A stretch of 64,000 bases of DNA from Fodinibacter sp038210185 (GTDB lineage: Bacteria > Actinomycetota > Actinomycetes > Actinomycetales > Dermatophilaceae), in the NCBI GenBank assembly GCA_038210185.1, contig JBBQWX010000002.1, forward strand, positions 14,820-78,819, in the 5' to 3' direction. The notes beneath the pieces were generated by a model. It saw nothing but the letters and a program-made list of their open reading frames with translations, did no database searches and was not told the DNA's origin. The translations under genes were made by a program, and so were the position numbers. Within the stretch, counting starts at the first letter, position 1, and each line of letters begins with the position of its first letter. Below, in pieces: positions 30,629 to 38,986 of the stretch.

Positions 30629-31995
30629 AGACGCGCTCTGAACAACGCGAGCGGCAGGTCGATGCCCAGGTCGCTGAGCTCCTTGGTGAACTTCGGTCGC
30701 AGCCCCGTGCTGACCAGCTGGCCACGGAAACGGCCGTTGTCGTCGCGGCCGGCCGAGAAGTCGAAGGTGAACAGGTCCTGCATGGTGACGATGTCACCTT
30801 CCATGCCGACCACCTCGGTGATGGCGGTGATCCGCCGAGACCCGTCCTTGAGGCGGGCCTGCTGCACGACGAGGTCCAGCGCGCCGGTGACCTGCTCGCG
30901 GATGGCGCGCACGGGGAGGTTCACCCCCGCCATGAGCACCATCGTCTCGAGTCGGGCGAGTGAGTCGCGCGGGCTGTTCGCGTGCACGGTCGTGATCGAC
31001 CCGTCGTGACCGGTGTTCATCGCCTGGAGCATGTCGAGGGCGGCACCGTCACGGACCTCACCGACGACGATCCGGTCGGGGCGCATGCGCAGCGAGTTCT
31101 TGACCAGGTCGCGGATGTCGATCTCGCCCCGTCCCTCGATGTTCGGCGGTCGCGACTCCAGGCGCAGCACGTGCTCCTGGTGCAGCTGCAGCTCGGCAGC
31201 GTCCTCGATCGTGATGATCCGCTCGTCGGCGGGGATGAAGGAGGAGATGACGTTGAGCGTCGTGGTCTTGCCCGAGCCGGTGCCGCCGGAGATGACGATG
31301 TTGCGACGACCGAGCACACAGGCCTTGAGGAAGTCGCGCACGGCCGGCGAGAACGTGCCGAACGCGATCAGGTCGGCGTCGTTGAACGGGTCCTTGGAGA
31401 ACTTGCGGATCGTGAGCATCGCGCCGTCGAGCGCGATCGGCGAGACGACGGCGTTGACCCGGGAGCCGTCGGGCAGTCGGGCGTCGACGAGCGGGCTCGC
31501 CTCGTCGACACGACGACCCACGCGCCCGACGATCTTGTCGATGACCCGACGCAGGTGCGCCTCGCTCGAGAACTGGGTCTCGACGGGGTAGAGCTTGCCG
31601 GCCCGCTCGACGTAGATCGAGTCCGGTCCGTTGACCATGATCTCGGTGATCTCCGCGTCACGCAGGAGGGGCTCGAGGGGCCCGTGGCCGAGGATCTCGT
31701 CCGACACCTCCTGCGCGATGCGGGTGCGGTCCGCGTGCGAGAGCGGGGTCTGCTCGGAGTCGATGGTGCTCTGCAGGGTCTGGCGCACCTGCGCTGCGAG
31801 CTCGGACTCGGGCAGGTGCGGGTCGTAGAGCCGGGGGCCCAGGCTCTCGATCAACGCCTGGTGCACGCGTTCCTTGACCTCGCCGAAGGGGTCGACCGTG
31901 CGTCGCTTGGTGGGGGAACCGGGCGGGCCGGTCGTGTCGCCGGCGGGTGCCGGTTGGGAACGCCGGGCACTGTCGAGTCGGTCAGCGAGACTCAT
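30625..31995 (-). CDS. cpaF: Tad pilus secretion ATPase CpaF/TadA
   Basis: The 456-residue cytoplasmic hexameric ATPase powers Flp pilus extension. Walker A is GGTGSGKTTTLN with K243 and Walker B is RIVVGEVRDGAALDML. The N-terminal all-alpha domain (about 40-130) and the arginine- and His-box region are typical (LMAGVNLPVRAIREQ). Its ATG overlaps the cpaE stop (ATGA) and its stop overlaps the VWA-TadB start, so the operon is tightly coupled. Confidence 0.95.
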   Translation of the reverse strand: MSLADRLDSARRSQPAPAGDTTGPPGSPTKRRTVDPFGEVKERVHQALIESLGPRLYDPHLPESELAAQVRQTLQSTIDSEQTPLSHADRTRIAQEVSDEILGHGPLEPLLRDAEITEIMVNGPDSIYVERAGKLYPVETQFSSEAHLRRVIDKIVGRVGRRVDEASPLVDARLPDGSRVNAVVSPIALDGAMLTIRKFSKDPFNDADLIAFGTFSPAVRDFLKACVLGRRNIVISGGTGSGKTTTLNVISSFIPADERIITIEDAAELQLHQEHVLRLESRPPNIEGRGEIDIRDLVKNSLRMRPDRIVVGEVRDGAALDMLQAMNTGHDGSITTVHANSPRDSLARLETMVLMAGVNLPVRAIREQVTGALDLVVQQARLKDGSRRITAITEVVGMEGDIVTMQDLFTFDFSAGRDDNGRFRGQLVSTGLRPKFTKELSDLGIDLPLALFRARL

Positions 31996-33170
31996 CGCCG
32001 CCCCCTGAAGAGTGTCCTGCGGGTGGCCCGCACGGGTTCCTCAGTCGCCGCGAACTTCGCCGAACGCAGGTGGACGTCGGCGAGCGTGCGGATCGACGCG
32101 CAGACCGCCCCCTTGGGGTCGTCCAGGACGATCGGGACGCCACGGTTGACGGAGGCGGGCACCGTGAGGGAGTTCGGGATGTTGACGGCGATGTCGCTCT
32201 TGATCGCCGCCACGACGTCCTCGGGCCGCAGCCCGACCTTGGCGTCGGCCTTGTTCAGCACGATGACCCGGGCGTCCTTGGGGCTGCCGAGCATGTCGAG
32301 CGTGTCGATCGCGACGCGCAGGTTCTTCACCGCCGGGATGTCGAGGGTCGCGATGAGGACCAGCTTGCTGCTGATGTCGCAGGCGGCGAGCACGTGCTCG
32401 GTGAAGGACGGCGGGGTGTCGACGATGATGTACTCGTAGTGGCCGCGGGCCACCTTCAGCAGCTCGCTCACGACGTTCACCGGGATGCGGTCGGCCTCAC
32501 CCGGGTCGTTGGGGGCGCAGATGACGTCGAGCCCGCTGGGCTCGTAGACCGTCACCAACGAGGCGAGGCCCTCCTCGTCGATGTGACCGCTCATCGCGAC
32601 CGCGTCGAAGATCGAGCTGGTGGGCCGCAGCTGGAGACTGATGGCGACATCGCCGAAGGCCAGGTCGAGGTCGACCAGGAGGGTCTTGGCCTTGGTCGAG
32701 GCGAGGTGCACCGCCACGTTGGTCGCGATGGTGGTCTTGCCCACCCCGCCCTTGGCCGAGAAGACGGTGACGATCTCCCCGCTCTCGCGGGCCGACGACC
32801 CGGCCTGGTGACCGAGGAGTCGCGTCGTGAGCTCACGGCTGCGTCGCAAAGCCTCCGCGAGGGCGGAGTGGTCGTCGGCGACGACGACCTCGCGGATGCC
32901 GCTGCGCAGGGCCGAGCTCAGCGTCGTGACGTCGACCCGGAGGCGGAGCAGGATCACTCCCAGCTCCGGCCGGTCGAACCGCGCGGCCTCGGCCAGCTCA
33001 CAGGCCTGCTCGAGGAGGACGTCGGGGCCGATGACGACCTGCTGCACGTTGACGTTGTCGTGCAGGACCCGGGCCACCATGGCGGGCGAGTCGAGGGCCT
33101 GCGTGTCGGCACCGAGCGCGAACCGGTAGCGCTCCAGTGCGTCAGGAGCGGGATCCCAGAGGATGTTCAT
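31992..33170 (-). CDS. cpaE: CpaE/TadZ-type localisation ATPase
   Basis: The 392-residue protein has a receiver-like N-terminal domain (about 1-115) without the full acidic phosphorylation set, and a MinD/ParA ATPase domain with a canonical deviant Walker A (FSAKGGVGKTTIATN; K140 and K145) and VDLDLAFGD. CpaE/TadZ directs pilus machinery to a cell site. Unlike the paralogue at 5.3-6.6 kb, its P-loop is intact. It starts two bases after the cpaB stop. Confidence 0.92.
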   Translation of the reverse strand: MNILWDPAPDALERYRFALGADTQALDSPAMVARVLHDNVNVQQVVIGPDVLLEQACELAEAARFDRPELGVILLRLRVDVTTLSSALRSGIREVVVADDHSALAEALRRSRELTTRLLGHQAGSSARESGEIVTVFSAKGGVGKTTIATNVAVHLASTKAKTLLVDLDLAFGDVAISLQLRPTSSIFDAVAMSGHIDEEGLASLVTVYEPSGLDVICAPNDPGEADRIPVNVVSELLKVARGHYEYIIVDTPPSFTEHVLAACDISSKLVLIATLDIPAVKNLRVAIDTLDMLGSPKDARVIVLNKADAKVGLRPEDVVAAIKSDIAVNIPNSLTVPASVNRGVPIVLDDPKGAVCASIRTLADVHLRSAKFAATEEPVRATRRTLFRGRR

Positions 33171-33172
33171 GC

Positions 33173-33940
33173 TCAGCCTCCGAAGACGTTCTGGTCGGTC
33201 GTCTCGAGGTTGGGGTCGACCTTGACCTCTTCACCGCGCAAAGCGGCATACAGCGTGTACTGGTTCACTGCGTGGACGAGCTTGGTCGCCTGCTCGGGGG
33301 TGACCGCGAGCGTCACCAGGAAGCTGGCGGCCTGCTGTTCCGTGGCCTCCCCCTCGGCCGGCGCGGTCTGGGCGACACCGCTCTGGAGGGGCTGGGCTCC
33401 CAGGCCGATCACCTGGATGTTGTCGAGGAGCACCGAGGTGGCCATGGTGCTCGCGGCGCCTTCCGCCGCCTTGGCGGCGGCGGTGGGGTGGGTGGCGAAG
33501 ATGGTGAGGAAGCTGCCCGGGGTGACGAAGCTGCCGACGCGAGCGGGGTCGGACAGGGCCACGGAGACCGCGAGCTTTCCGGTGGGCACCTGGATCAGCC
33601 GCTGCCCCAGCGGGGTGTCACCGAAGGCCGCCGCGAGCACGTACTGGCCCGGCGGGATGTCGGTCAGCGCCAGCAGTGAGGCGTTCTCCTCGGTGACCTT
33701 GGTCAGCGCACCCGCGGGAACTCCGCTGGCGGGGATCCTGGTCTCGGTGAGCATCTGCAGGCGCAGCGCGTCGCGGATGCTGGTGCCCGCAGGGACCTGC
33801 AGGGACGACGTGTAGACCGTCGTGGGGCTGTTGGCGGCGACCGCACGTGCGTCGGCGTTGCGTGCGTAGAGGAGCACCATCACGCCCCCCACCAGGGCGA
33901 GCACGGCGGCCACGACGATGGCAAGGATCCGACGACCCAT
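33173..33940 (-). CDS. cpaB: Tad pilus assembly protein CpaB/RcpC
   Basis: The 255-residue protein has one N-terminal transmembrane helix (about 5-26), a SAF-like segment (SSLQVPAGTSIRDAL and LALTDIPPGQYVL) and an RcpC/CpaB domain (about 95-250). It acts on the extracytoplasmic side in pilus assembly. ATG 33940 is chosen over the adjoining GTG 33943 because it leaves six bases after AAGGA. Upstream lie the two pilin genes on the same strand. Confidence 0.9.
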   Translation of the reverse strand: MGRRILAIVVAAVLALVGGVMVLLYARNADARAVAANSPTTVYTSSLQVPAGTSIRDALRLQMLTETRIPASGVPAGALTKVTEENASLLALTDIPPGQYVLAAAFGDTPLGQRLIQVPTGKLAVSVALSDPARVGSFVTPGSFLTIFATHPTAAAKAAEGAASTMATSVLLDNIQVIGLGAQPLQSGVAQTAPAEGEATEQQAASFLVTLAVTPEQATKLVHAVNQYTLYAALRGEEVKVDPNLETTDQNVFGG

Positions 33941-33992
33941 CACAATTCCTTCAACAATGGTTGTTCGAGTGGTGCGCAGGCGCTGTGCACAG

Positions 33993-34163
33993 TCAGATCT
34001 TGACCCCGGCGTCGGCGAAGATGGCTGAGAGGTTACCCCCGAGAAGAACGACGGCCGCGATGATCACGAGAGCGATGAACGTGACCATCAGGGCGTATTC
34101 TACGGCCGTCGCGCCGGCCTCACTCTTGAGGCGATGGCGCGCACGCGCCAGCCTTTGGCTCAT
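33993..34163 (-). CDS. flp: Flp/Fap-type prepilin (second pilin)
   Basis: The 56-residue product has an Arg-rich leader (MSQRLARARHRL), the class IVb processing site with GATAVEYAL, and one hydrophobic helix (ALMVTFIALVIIAAVVLL). Cleavage should occur after the Gly of EAG, leaving a mature pilin starting ATAVEY. The Glu of VEY is the residue needed for prepilin processing and assembly. It is the less typical of the two pilins, with a short polar tail ending DAGVKI. Confidence 0.92.
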   Translation of the reverse strand: MSQRLARARHRLKSEAGATAVEYALMVTFIALVIIAAVVLLGGNLSAIFADAGVKI

Positions 34164-34266
34164 GAGGGTCTCCTAGCTGTCCAGTGCGAGGACGCTGAGT
34201 AGTGCCGAACGGAGTTTGGCGCCGACTGCGCGGGTGTCCCTGCAGCCGGCGCCCACGAGATAGCCC

Positions 34267-34446
34267 TCAGATGCTGGTGCCGACCTGGTTGAACAAGCTG
34301 CTGAGGCGGGTGCCCAACAGGATCACGGCGGCGATGATGACGATCGCGATGAGGGCAACCATCAGGCCGTACTCGACGGCGGTCGCACCCTCCTCGGAAC
34401 GACGGGTGGTGGCGTAGGTCTGGATCTTGGCGATGGCCTTGGTCAT
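34267..34446 (-). CDS. flp: Flp-type prepilin (first, probably major pilin)
   Basis: The 59-residue product has a leader ending RRSEEG, the processing motif GATAVEYGL, and a hydrophobic helix (LMVALIAIVIIAAVILLG), followed by TRLSSLFNQVGTSI. This is the standard actinobacterial Flp pilin. Being first in the operon behind its own ribosome-binding site (GAAAGG), it is likely the abundant subunit. No TadV-type prepilin peptidase gene is present in the window, so the processing enzyme must be encoded elsewhere. Confidence 0.94.
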   Translation of the reverse strand: MTKAIAKIQTYATTRRSEEGATAVEYGLMVALIAIVIIAAVILLGTRLSSLFNQVGTSI

Positions 34447-34561
34447 GGTGCGAGCCTTTCAGGACGTTCCGGGGGGTTTGGTGGTGCGCTATCAACACTG
34501 GCAGGTCGGACGGCACCGCACGATCGCCCGATGGGCCCTACGTAAGAGCCGAACGGTCGAA

Positions 34562-34587
34562 TGACATCGGCCGTTCGGCCGATGTCA
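34562..34587. terminator. Perfect 12-bp inverted repeat between pilin and membrane-protein genes
   Basis: TGACATCGGCCG and its complement flank two bases. It lies 45 bases past the stop of the 34633 gene and 116 bases before the pilin ATG. It may be a terminator for the former or an operator for the pilin operon. Confidence 0.5.
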
Positions 34588-34632
34588 GTAGGCGTCCGGT
34601 GCCCTGGGCACGCTGGCCAGGCGCGGCCACGA

Positions 34633-36003
34633 TCAGGACGTCTTCGTGACGATGCTGATTTCCCCAGAGCGCTGCACGACCACCCAGCCGGCCTCCGACA
34701 GCCGATCAGCACAGCCCTGGTCCACGACAGCGACGGACAGCCCTGGGTCAGGGACGCGGCAGTCGTGCAGGAAGTCGAGGAACCCCGCCTGCACCTCGCG
34801 GGGGAAGGCGTCGACTGGGTTGGCCGCCCAGACCGTGATCCCGGCCTGGGCGAAGGTCTCCGCCTCCGGCTCTCGGGCCAGCACCGGCCGGGTTCCCGCC
34901 ACCCGCTTCAGCGGGGCCACGGCGTCGTGCCCCGGCGGACGCACCTGCGCCGACCGGGCGACCAGCACCGCACCCACGAGTGCCGCCGCCACTGCACCGA
35001 CCGCCACGAGGGCGGTCGTGCGGCGCGCAGCCGCCGGGAGCGTGCCGTCGCCGGCGTCTGCGCCGAGGGGTCGGGCTCGACCCGCCGCAGCGACGGGGGC
35101 GAGCAGGAGCAGCAACCACACCCCGTGCCGGGCGGCCGTCACGGTGGCCACCGCCAGGCCCACGGCCGCGAGCCACTCCCACCGCACCAGCGAGCGGGCT
35201 GCCAGGGCGAGCAGCGCCCCTGCGACCACCACCATCGCCGCGTCGAGCGGGTGGGTCAGGTCCGGTGCGGCCCACAGGTCGGTTCCGCGGACCGCTGCCT
35301 CGTTGCCCAGGGCGCCGACGTAGTAGGCCGGCGTGCGCAGCCCGGCCGAGGTGAGCACCAGGGCTGCCAGGGACATGACGCCCACCAAACCTCGGCGGAC
35401 GAGGGTGTGGGAGCGGCCGGCCAGCACCCAGACACCCAGCACGGCGATCCCCACCAGGACCGCTCCGTGCAGGTTGCCCCACACGATCATCAGGGGCGGG
35501 ACCAGCCACACCGCACGGCTCGCCCTCTCCTCCTGACGCCGCAGGAGCCACACGAGGCCGACGAACGGGACCAGCGACAACGAGGGGAACCGGGCGACGA
35601 CGAACGGGCTGGCGCACCCCACGACCACCAGGCTCACCACGGCGGCGGACCGGGCGGGCCGCGCGCCCAGCCGCACGGCATCCGCACCCACGATCAGCAG
35701 GGTCGTCGCCACCAGCGCGAGGTGCAGGGCGGGCAGCGCCCACCAGCCCAGCGCGTGGACCACCGAGAAGAGCACCTGCGCCGGCACCGTCGGGTTGGGC
35801 CAGTCGAGCTGGGGTGCCGACGCGAACGGCACGCCCGAGGGCACACCCCCCTCACGCCGTATGACGTCTCCCATGGCGACGACCCACATCAGGTCGGCAC
35901 CGATGATGACGAAGGCGGCCAGCACGACGGCCCACGCCCCCACGACGACCTCGGCGAGCGGGAACCGGGTTCCACGATGGCCGCTCGGCTCGGGTCGGGC
36001 CAC
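34633..36003 (-). CDS. Multi-pass membrane protein, GT-C-like (paralogue 1 of 3)
   Basis: The 456-residue protein has about 10 hydrophobic segments and a short extracytoplasmic C-terminal domain (about 375-456). The first loop contains ADLMWVVAMGDVIRREGGVP, the Asp-x-x-Trp pattern found after TM1 in many GT-C-like lipid-linked glycosyltransferases. I cannot name a substrate. GTG 36003 is chosen with GAGG upstream. It is divergent from two similar genes at 36057 and 37568, and its 3' end points at the pilin operon. Confidence 0.7.
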   Translation of the reverse strand: MARPEPSGHRGTRFPLAEVVVGAWAVVLAAFVIIGADLMWVVAMGDVIRREGGVPSGVPFASAPQLDWPNPTVPAQVLFSVVHALGWWALPALHLALVATTLLIVGADAVRLGARPARSAAVVSLVVVGCASPFVVARFPSLSLVPFVGLVWLLRRQEERASRAVWLVPPLMIVWGNLHGAVLVGIAVLGVWVLAGRSHTLVRRGLVGVMSLAALVLTSAGLRTPAYYVGALGNEAAVRGTDLWAAPDLTHPLDAAMVVVAGALLALAARSLVRWEWLAAVGLAVATVTAARHGVWLLLLLAPVAAAGRARPLGADAGDGTLPAAARRTTALVAVGAVAAALVGAVLVARSAQVRPPGHDAVAPLKRVAGTRPVLAREPEAETFAQAGITVWAANPVDAFPREVQAGFLDFLHDCRVPDPGLSVAVVDQGCADRLSEAGWVVVQRSGEISIVTKTS

Positions 36004-36044
36004 GCCACATCCTCGAAATCGGCTCGGACGAAGGGTGGCACGAC

Positions 36045-36056
36045 CATAATCCACAG
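36045..36056 (+). promoter_or_regulatory. -10 element of leaderless promoter at 36057
   Basis: CATAAT (36045-36050) is followed by six bases and GTG 36057. It lies in the 53-bp divergent gap. Confidence 0.45.
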
Positions 36057-37571
36057 GTGAGGTCGGGGCAGCGGGATTGGGTGGTCGTGTACCTGTGGCT
36101 CGGCTCGCTCGCTCTCGTCCGGGCGGGGTCGGTCGAGGAGCGCGACCCCTACTGGCAGGCGCGGGCCGGGCTGGAATGGCTGGAGGGCGCGGCGCTGCAG
36201 CGACCCGACTCCTGGAGCTGGGCCCCGGTCGGTGGCGACGTCCGGTGGACCTCGCCACTGTGGAACGCCGCGCTGGGAGCCGGTTACGAGGCCATCGGCT
36301 TCGCCGGCATCTTCCTCGTCGGGCTGGCCGCGATCGCCGCCCTGCTGGCGTCGATGGTGCTGCTGGCTCGCCGCCTGGGGGCCCGACCCCTGCCCACGTT
36401 GGCGGCCACCGTGCCCATCCTGCTCGTCGGGCTCCCCTTCCTGTCACCGCGGGCCACCGTGCCCGCCCTCGCGCTCGCCTTCTTCACGATCGCGGCGGCC
36501 GACGCGTGGCGTTCTCGCGGCAGCCGGGTCCCGGCGGCGGCCGGGGCCGCAGCCGCCGGCGTGACCGCGCTCGCCGTGACGGCGTCGGGCCTGTGGCTGC
36601 ACCTGTCGTGGCTGGGGCTCGGGCCGGCCACGGCGGTGGCGTGCTCGGTGCTGTGGTGGGTCGCGCCCGGGCTGGACACCGCCCGCCGGATGTCACTGAC
36701 GCTCGCCGTCGGGATCGGCACGGTCCTCGGCATCCTGCTCGGCCCCTACGGAACGGACGCCTTCGCTCTCACCCGGGCAGTGCAACGGGCGTGCGCGGGG
36801 CTCATCACTGAGTGGTTCGGCATGCTCGACCCGGCGGTGGCCTCGCGGTGGGCCGCCGTCGGCATCTTGGCCGTCGTCGGTGCGTCGGCAGCTCTGGCAT
36901 GGTGCGTTCGTCGGTGGAGGACGACGCGGTCCGACGACTGCCTCGGTCTCGTCTCGGCGCTGACAGTTCTGGCGTTCCCGGCAGCCCTCGCCGGCTTCAC
37001 CGCCGTCCGATTCATCGGTGTCGCCTCTTTTGCCCTGGCGCCGGTGGCCGCCCTGGGGATGACCGCCGTGGGGGCGAGGGTGGCGCGCCGAGCCGCCGAG
37101 ACGCCGCCGCGTGGGGCCTTCCGCAGTGCCCGGGTGCGCTTCTGGTCGCACGGGCGGCACTGCCGCCCCGTGCTGCTCATGGTGTGGGTGGTGCTGCTGC
37201 CCGGCGTGGTGCTGCTCACCCTCCCCCTCGCGCGCCCTCTCGACGACGCCGCCGTGCTCGAGCGGCTCCCCTCGGGGTGTCGCTTGCTCTCCGACCCCGG
37301 AACGGGTGGTTCCGCGGTGCTGCTGCGCCCCGACGTCCCGGTCTGGTACGACGGCCGGTTCGACTACTGGGGGCGTGAGCGCAACGCCCAGGCGGTGGGG
37401 GTCCTTTCCTCGGACCGCGTCGACGCAGCACCGTTCACCGAGGCGACCTGTGTCGTGCTGCGGGTCGACGAGTCCGGGCCGGCGCGGTTGGCGGCGGCGC
37501 TGGACACCAGCGAGGACTGGCGGCAGATCGCCCGCTCGGGTGACGTCGTCGGATGGGTGCGTGCCACGTGA
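36057..37571 (+). CDS. Multi-pass membrane protein, GT-C-like (paralogue 2 of 3)
   Basis: The 504-residue protein has about 11 hydrophobic segments. The first extracytoplasmic loop has RDPYWQARAGLEWLEG, matching the Asp-x-x-Trp-x4-Gly pattern of its neighbours. After the last helix the C-terminal domain reads LPSGCRLLSDPGTGG and VPVWYDGRFDYWG, also matched in paralogue 3. GTG 36057 sits six bases after CATAAT. Its stop overlaps the next start (GTGA), so the two are coupled. Likely a polyprenyl-linked sugar transferase (inference). Confidence 0.7.
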   Translation: MRSGQRDWVVVYLWLGSLALVRAGSVEERDPYWQARAGLEWLEGAALQRPDSWSWAPVGGDVRWTSPLWNAALGAGYEAIGFAGIFLVGLAAIAALLASMVLLARRLGARPLPTLAATVPILLVGLPFLSPRATVPALALAFFTIAAADAWRSRGSRVPAAAGAAAAGVTALAVTASGLWLHLSWLGLGPATAVACSVLWWVAPGLDTARRMSLTLAVGIGTVLGILLGPYGTDAFALTRAVQRACAGLITEWFGMLDPAVASRWAAVGILAVVGASAALAWCVRRWRTTRSDDCLGLVSALTVLAFPAALAGFTAVRFIGVASFALAPVAALGMTAVGARVARRAAETPPRGAFRSARVRFWSHGRHCRPVLLMVWVVLLPGVVLLTLPLARPLDDAAVLERLPSGCRLLSDPGTGGSAVLLRPDVPVWYDGRFDYWGRERNAQAVGVLSSDRVDAAPFTEATCVVLRVDESGPARLAAALDTSEDWRQIARSGDVVGWVRAT

Positions 37572-38986
37572 GCGCCGCACCAGCTGCCGGCCGAGTGCGG
37601 GCCGCCTCGGTAGTTGGCCTGGTCGCCATCGCCACGATGCCGTTCGTGATCCTGCGGCTGAAGCTGGTGCCCGTCGACGACGCCGACGCCTTCTGGCACG
37701 TGCTCTCGGGTCGGAACGTGTGGGGCACGCACGACGTCGTCGTCGACGACCCGTTTGGTCGCTTCAGCACGAACACCTGGGTGCAGCTGGACTGGCTGAG
37801 CGACCTCGTGATGGCCGGGCTGCATGCCGTGGGCAGCTTCCCGGCGCTGGCCTGGCTCTACGCCTCCCTCGGGGTGCTGCTCTTCGCCGCCCTCTACGCC
37901 CTGGCGAGGTCGCGGTCCGGGGTGCTCGTGGCCGGGTTCGTCGCAGTCGCGTCGTGGATCGGCACCTTCGCCAGCCAGGCGTTTCGCCCCCAGACGATCT
38001 CGTTCGTCCTGCTGGCGGTGACCCTGCTGGTCTGGCAACGGGTGGCGCGCGGCCGGGCCGGCACCCCGTGGTGGCTCGTCGCGCTCACCTGGGTGTGGGC
38101 CGGCGCGCACGGGCTGTGGTTCATGGGCCCGCTCGTCGGGTTGGTGGTGGTGGCCGGTCTGGCCCTGGACCACGCCCGGCCTCGGGGCGAGCTCGTGCGA
38201 CTCCTCGCGGTCCCACTCCTGGGGGTCGCGGTGGCGGCGCTCACCCCAGTCGGGCCCCGCCTGCTCGCGCTCCCGTTCACGGTCAACGCCTATGCGCGCT
38301 TCGTGACCGAGTGGCGATCACCGGACGTGCATGAGCCTTACGTTGCCGTCACCGTCGGCCTGCTGGCCCTCACTGTGGTCGGCTGGGTCCGGACGGGTCG
38401 GCAAGTTCCCTGGGTCGACGTGCTGCTCTGGGTCATGGCCCTGGGGTGGGCGCTGCTGTACGCACGCACGGTGGCCCTCGGGGCGGTGGTGGTGGCCCCC
38501 CTTGCGGCTGGAGCGCTCGAGGAGCTCCTGGCACCCCCGGCGGACCGCGCGGCCGCCGCGGTCGAGCGGTGGCTGGTCCCGGCATCCGCGGTCGTGGCCG
38601 TCGCCCTGGCGGCCGTTCTCGCGCCCTCCGTCGCCGCTCGCCCTGGCGGGGTCCCGCTGGCGCTCGACGAGGCGATCGACGCGCTCCCCCGCGGCACCGT
38701 CGTGCTGAACGACGACGCGCTGGGCGGGTGGCTGCTCCTGGAGCACCCGCGGGTCTCCCCCGTCATCGACACCCGCACCTACCTGTTCGACATCCCCTAC
38801 ATCGAGGACTACATCGAGGCCCGTGGCGCCGTGGGCGACTGGCAGGGCTTTCTCGAGCGAACGGGCGCCACGGCGGCGCTCCTGCCTGCCGGCGCTCCTC
38901 TCGCGACCGCGCTCCGGAGCGAACCGGGCTGGACGGAGTCGGGCCGAGGTGACGGTTACGTGTTGCTGACTGCGCCGGAGTCGTGA
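37568..38986 (+). CDS. Multi-pass membrane protein, GT-C-like (paralogue 3 of 3)
   Basis: The 472-residue protein has about 11 hydrophobic segments. The loop after TM1 reads DDADAFWHVLSGRNVWGTHD and continues DDPFGRFS and QLDWLSDLV, a pattern common in uncharacterised GT-C-like membrane proteins. The C-terminal domain has LPRGTVVLNDDALGGW and VIDTRTYLFD, parallel to paralogue 2. GTG 37568 overlaps the previous stop. The 3' end overlaps the convergent GT87 gene by 31 bases. Confidence 0.7.
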   Translation: MSAAPAAGRVRAASVVGLVAIATMPFVILRLKLVPVDDADAFWHVLSGRNVWGTHDVVVDDPFGRFSTNTWVQLDWLSDLVMAGLHAVGSFPALAWLYASLGVLLFAALYALARSRSGVLVAGFVAVASWIGTFASQAFRPQTISFVLLAVTLLVWQRVARGRAGTPWWLVALTWVWAGAHGLWFMGPLVGLVVVAGLALDHARPRGELVRLLAVPLLGVAVAALTPVGPRLLALPFTVNAYARFVTEWRSPDVHEPYVAVTVGLLALTVVGWVRTGRQVPWVDVLLWVMALGWALLYARTVALGAVVVAPLAAGALEELLAPPADRAAAAVERWLVPASAVVAVALAAVLAPSVAARPGGVPLALDEAIDALPRGTVVLNDDALGGWLLLEHPRVSPVIDTRTYLFDIPYIEDYIEARGAVGDWQGFLERTGATAALLPAGAPLATALRSEPGWTESGRGDGYVLLTAPES

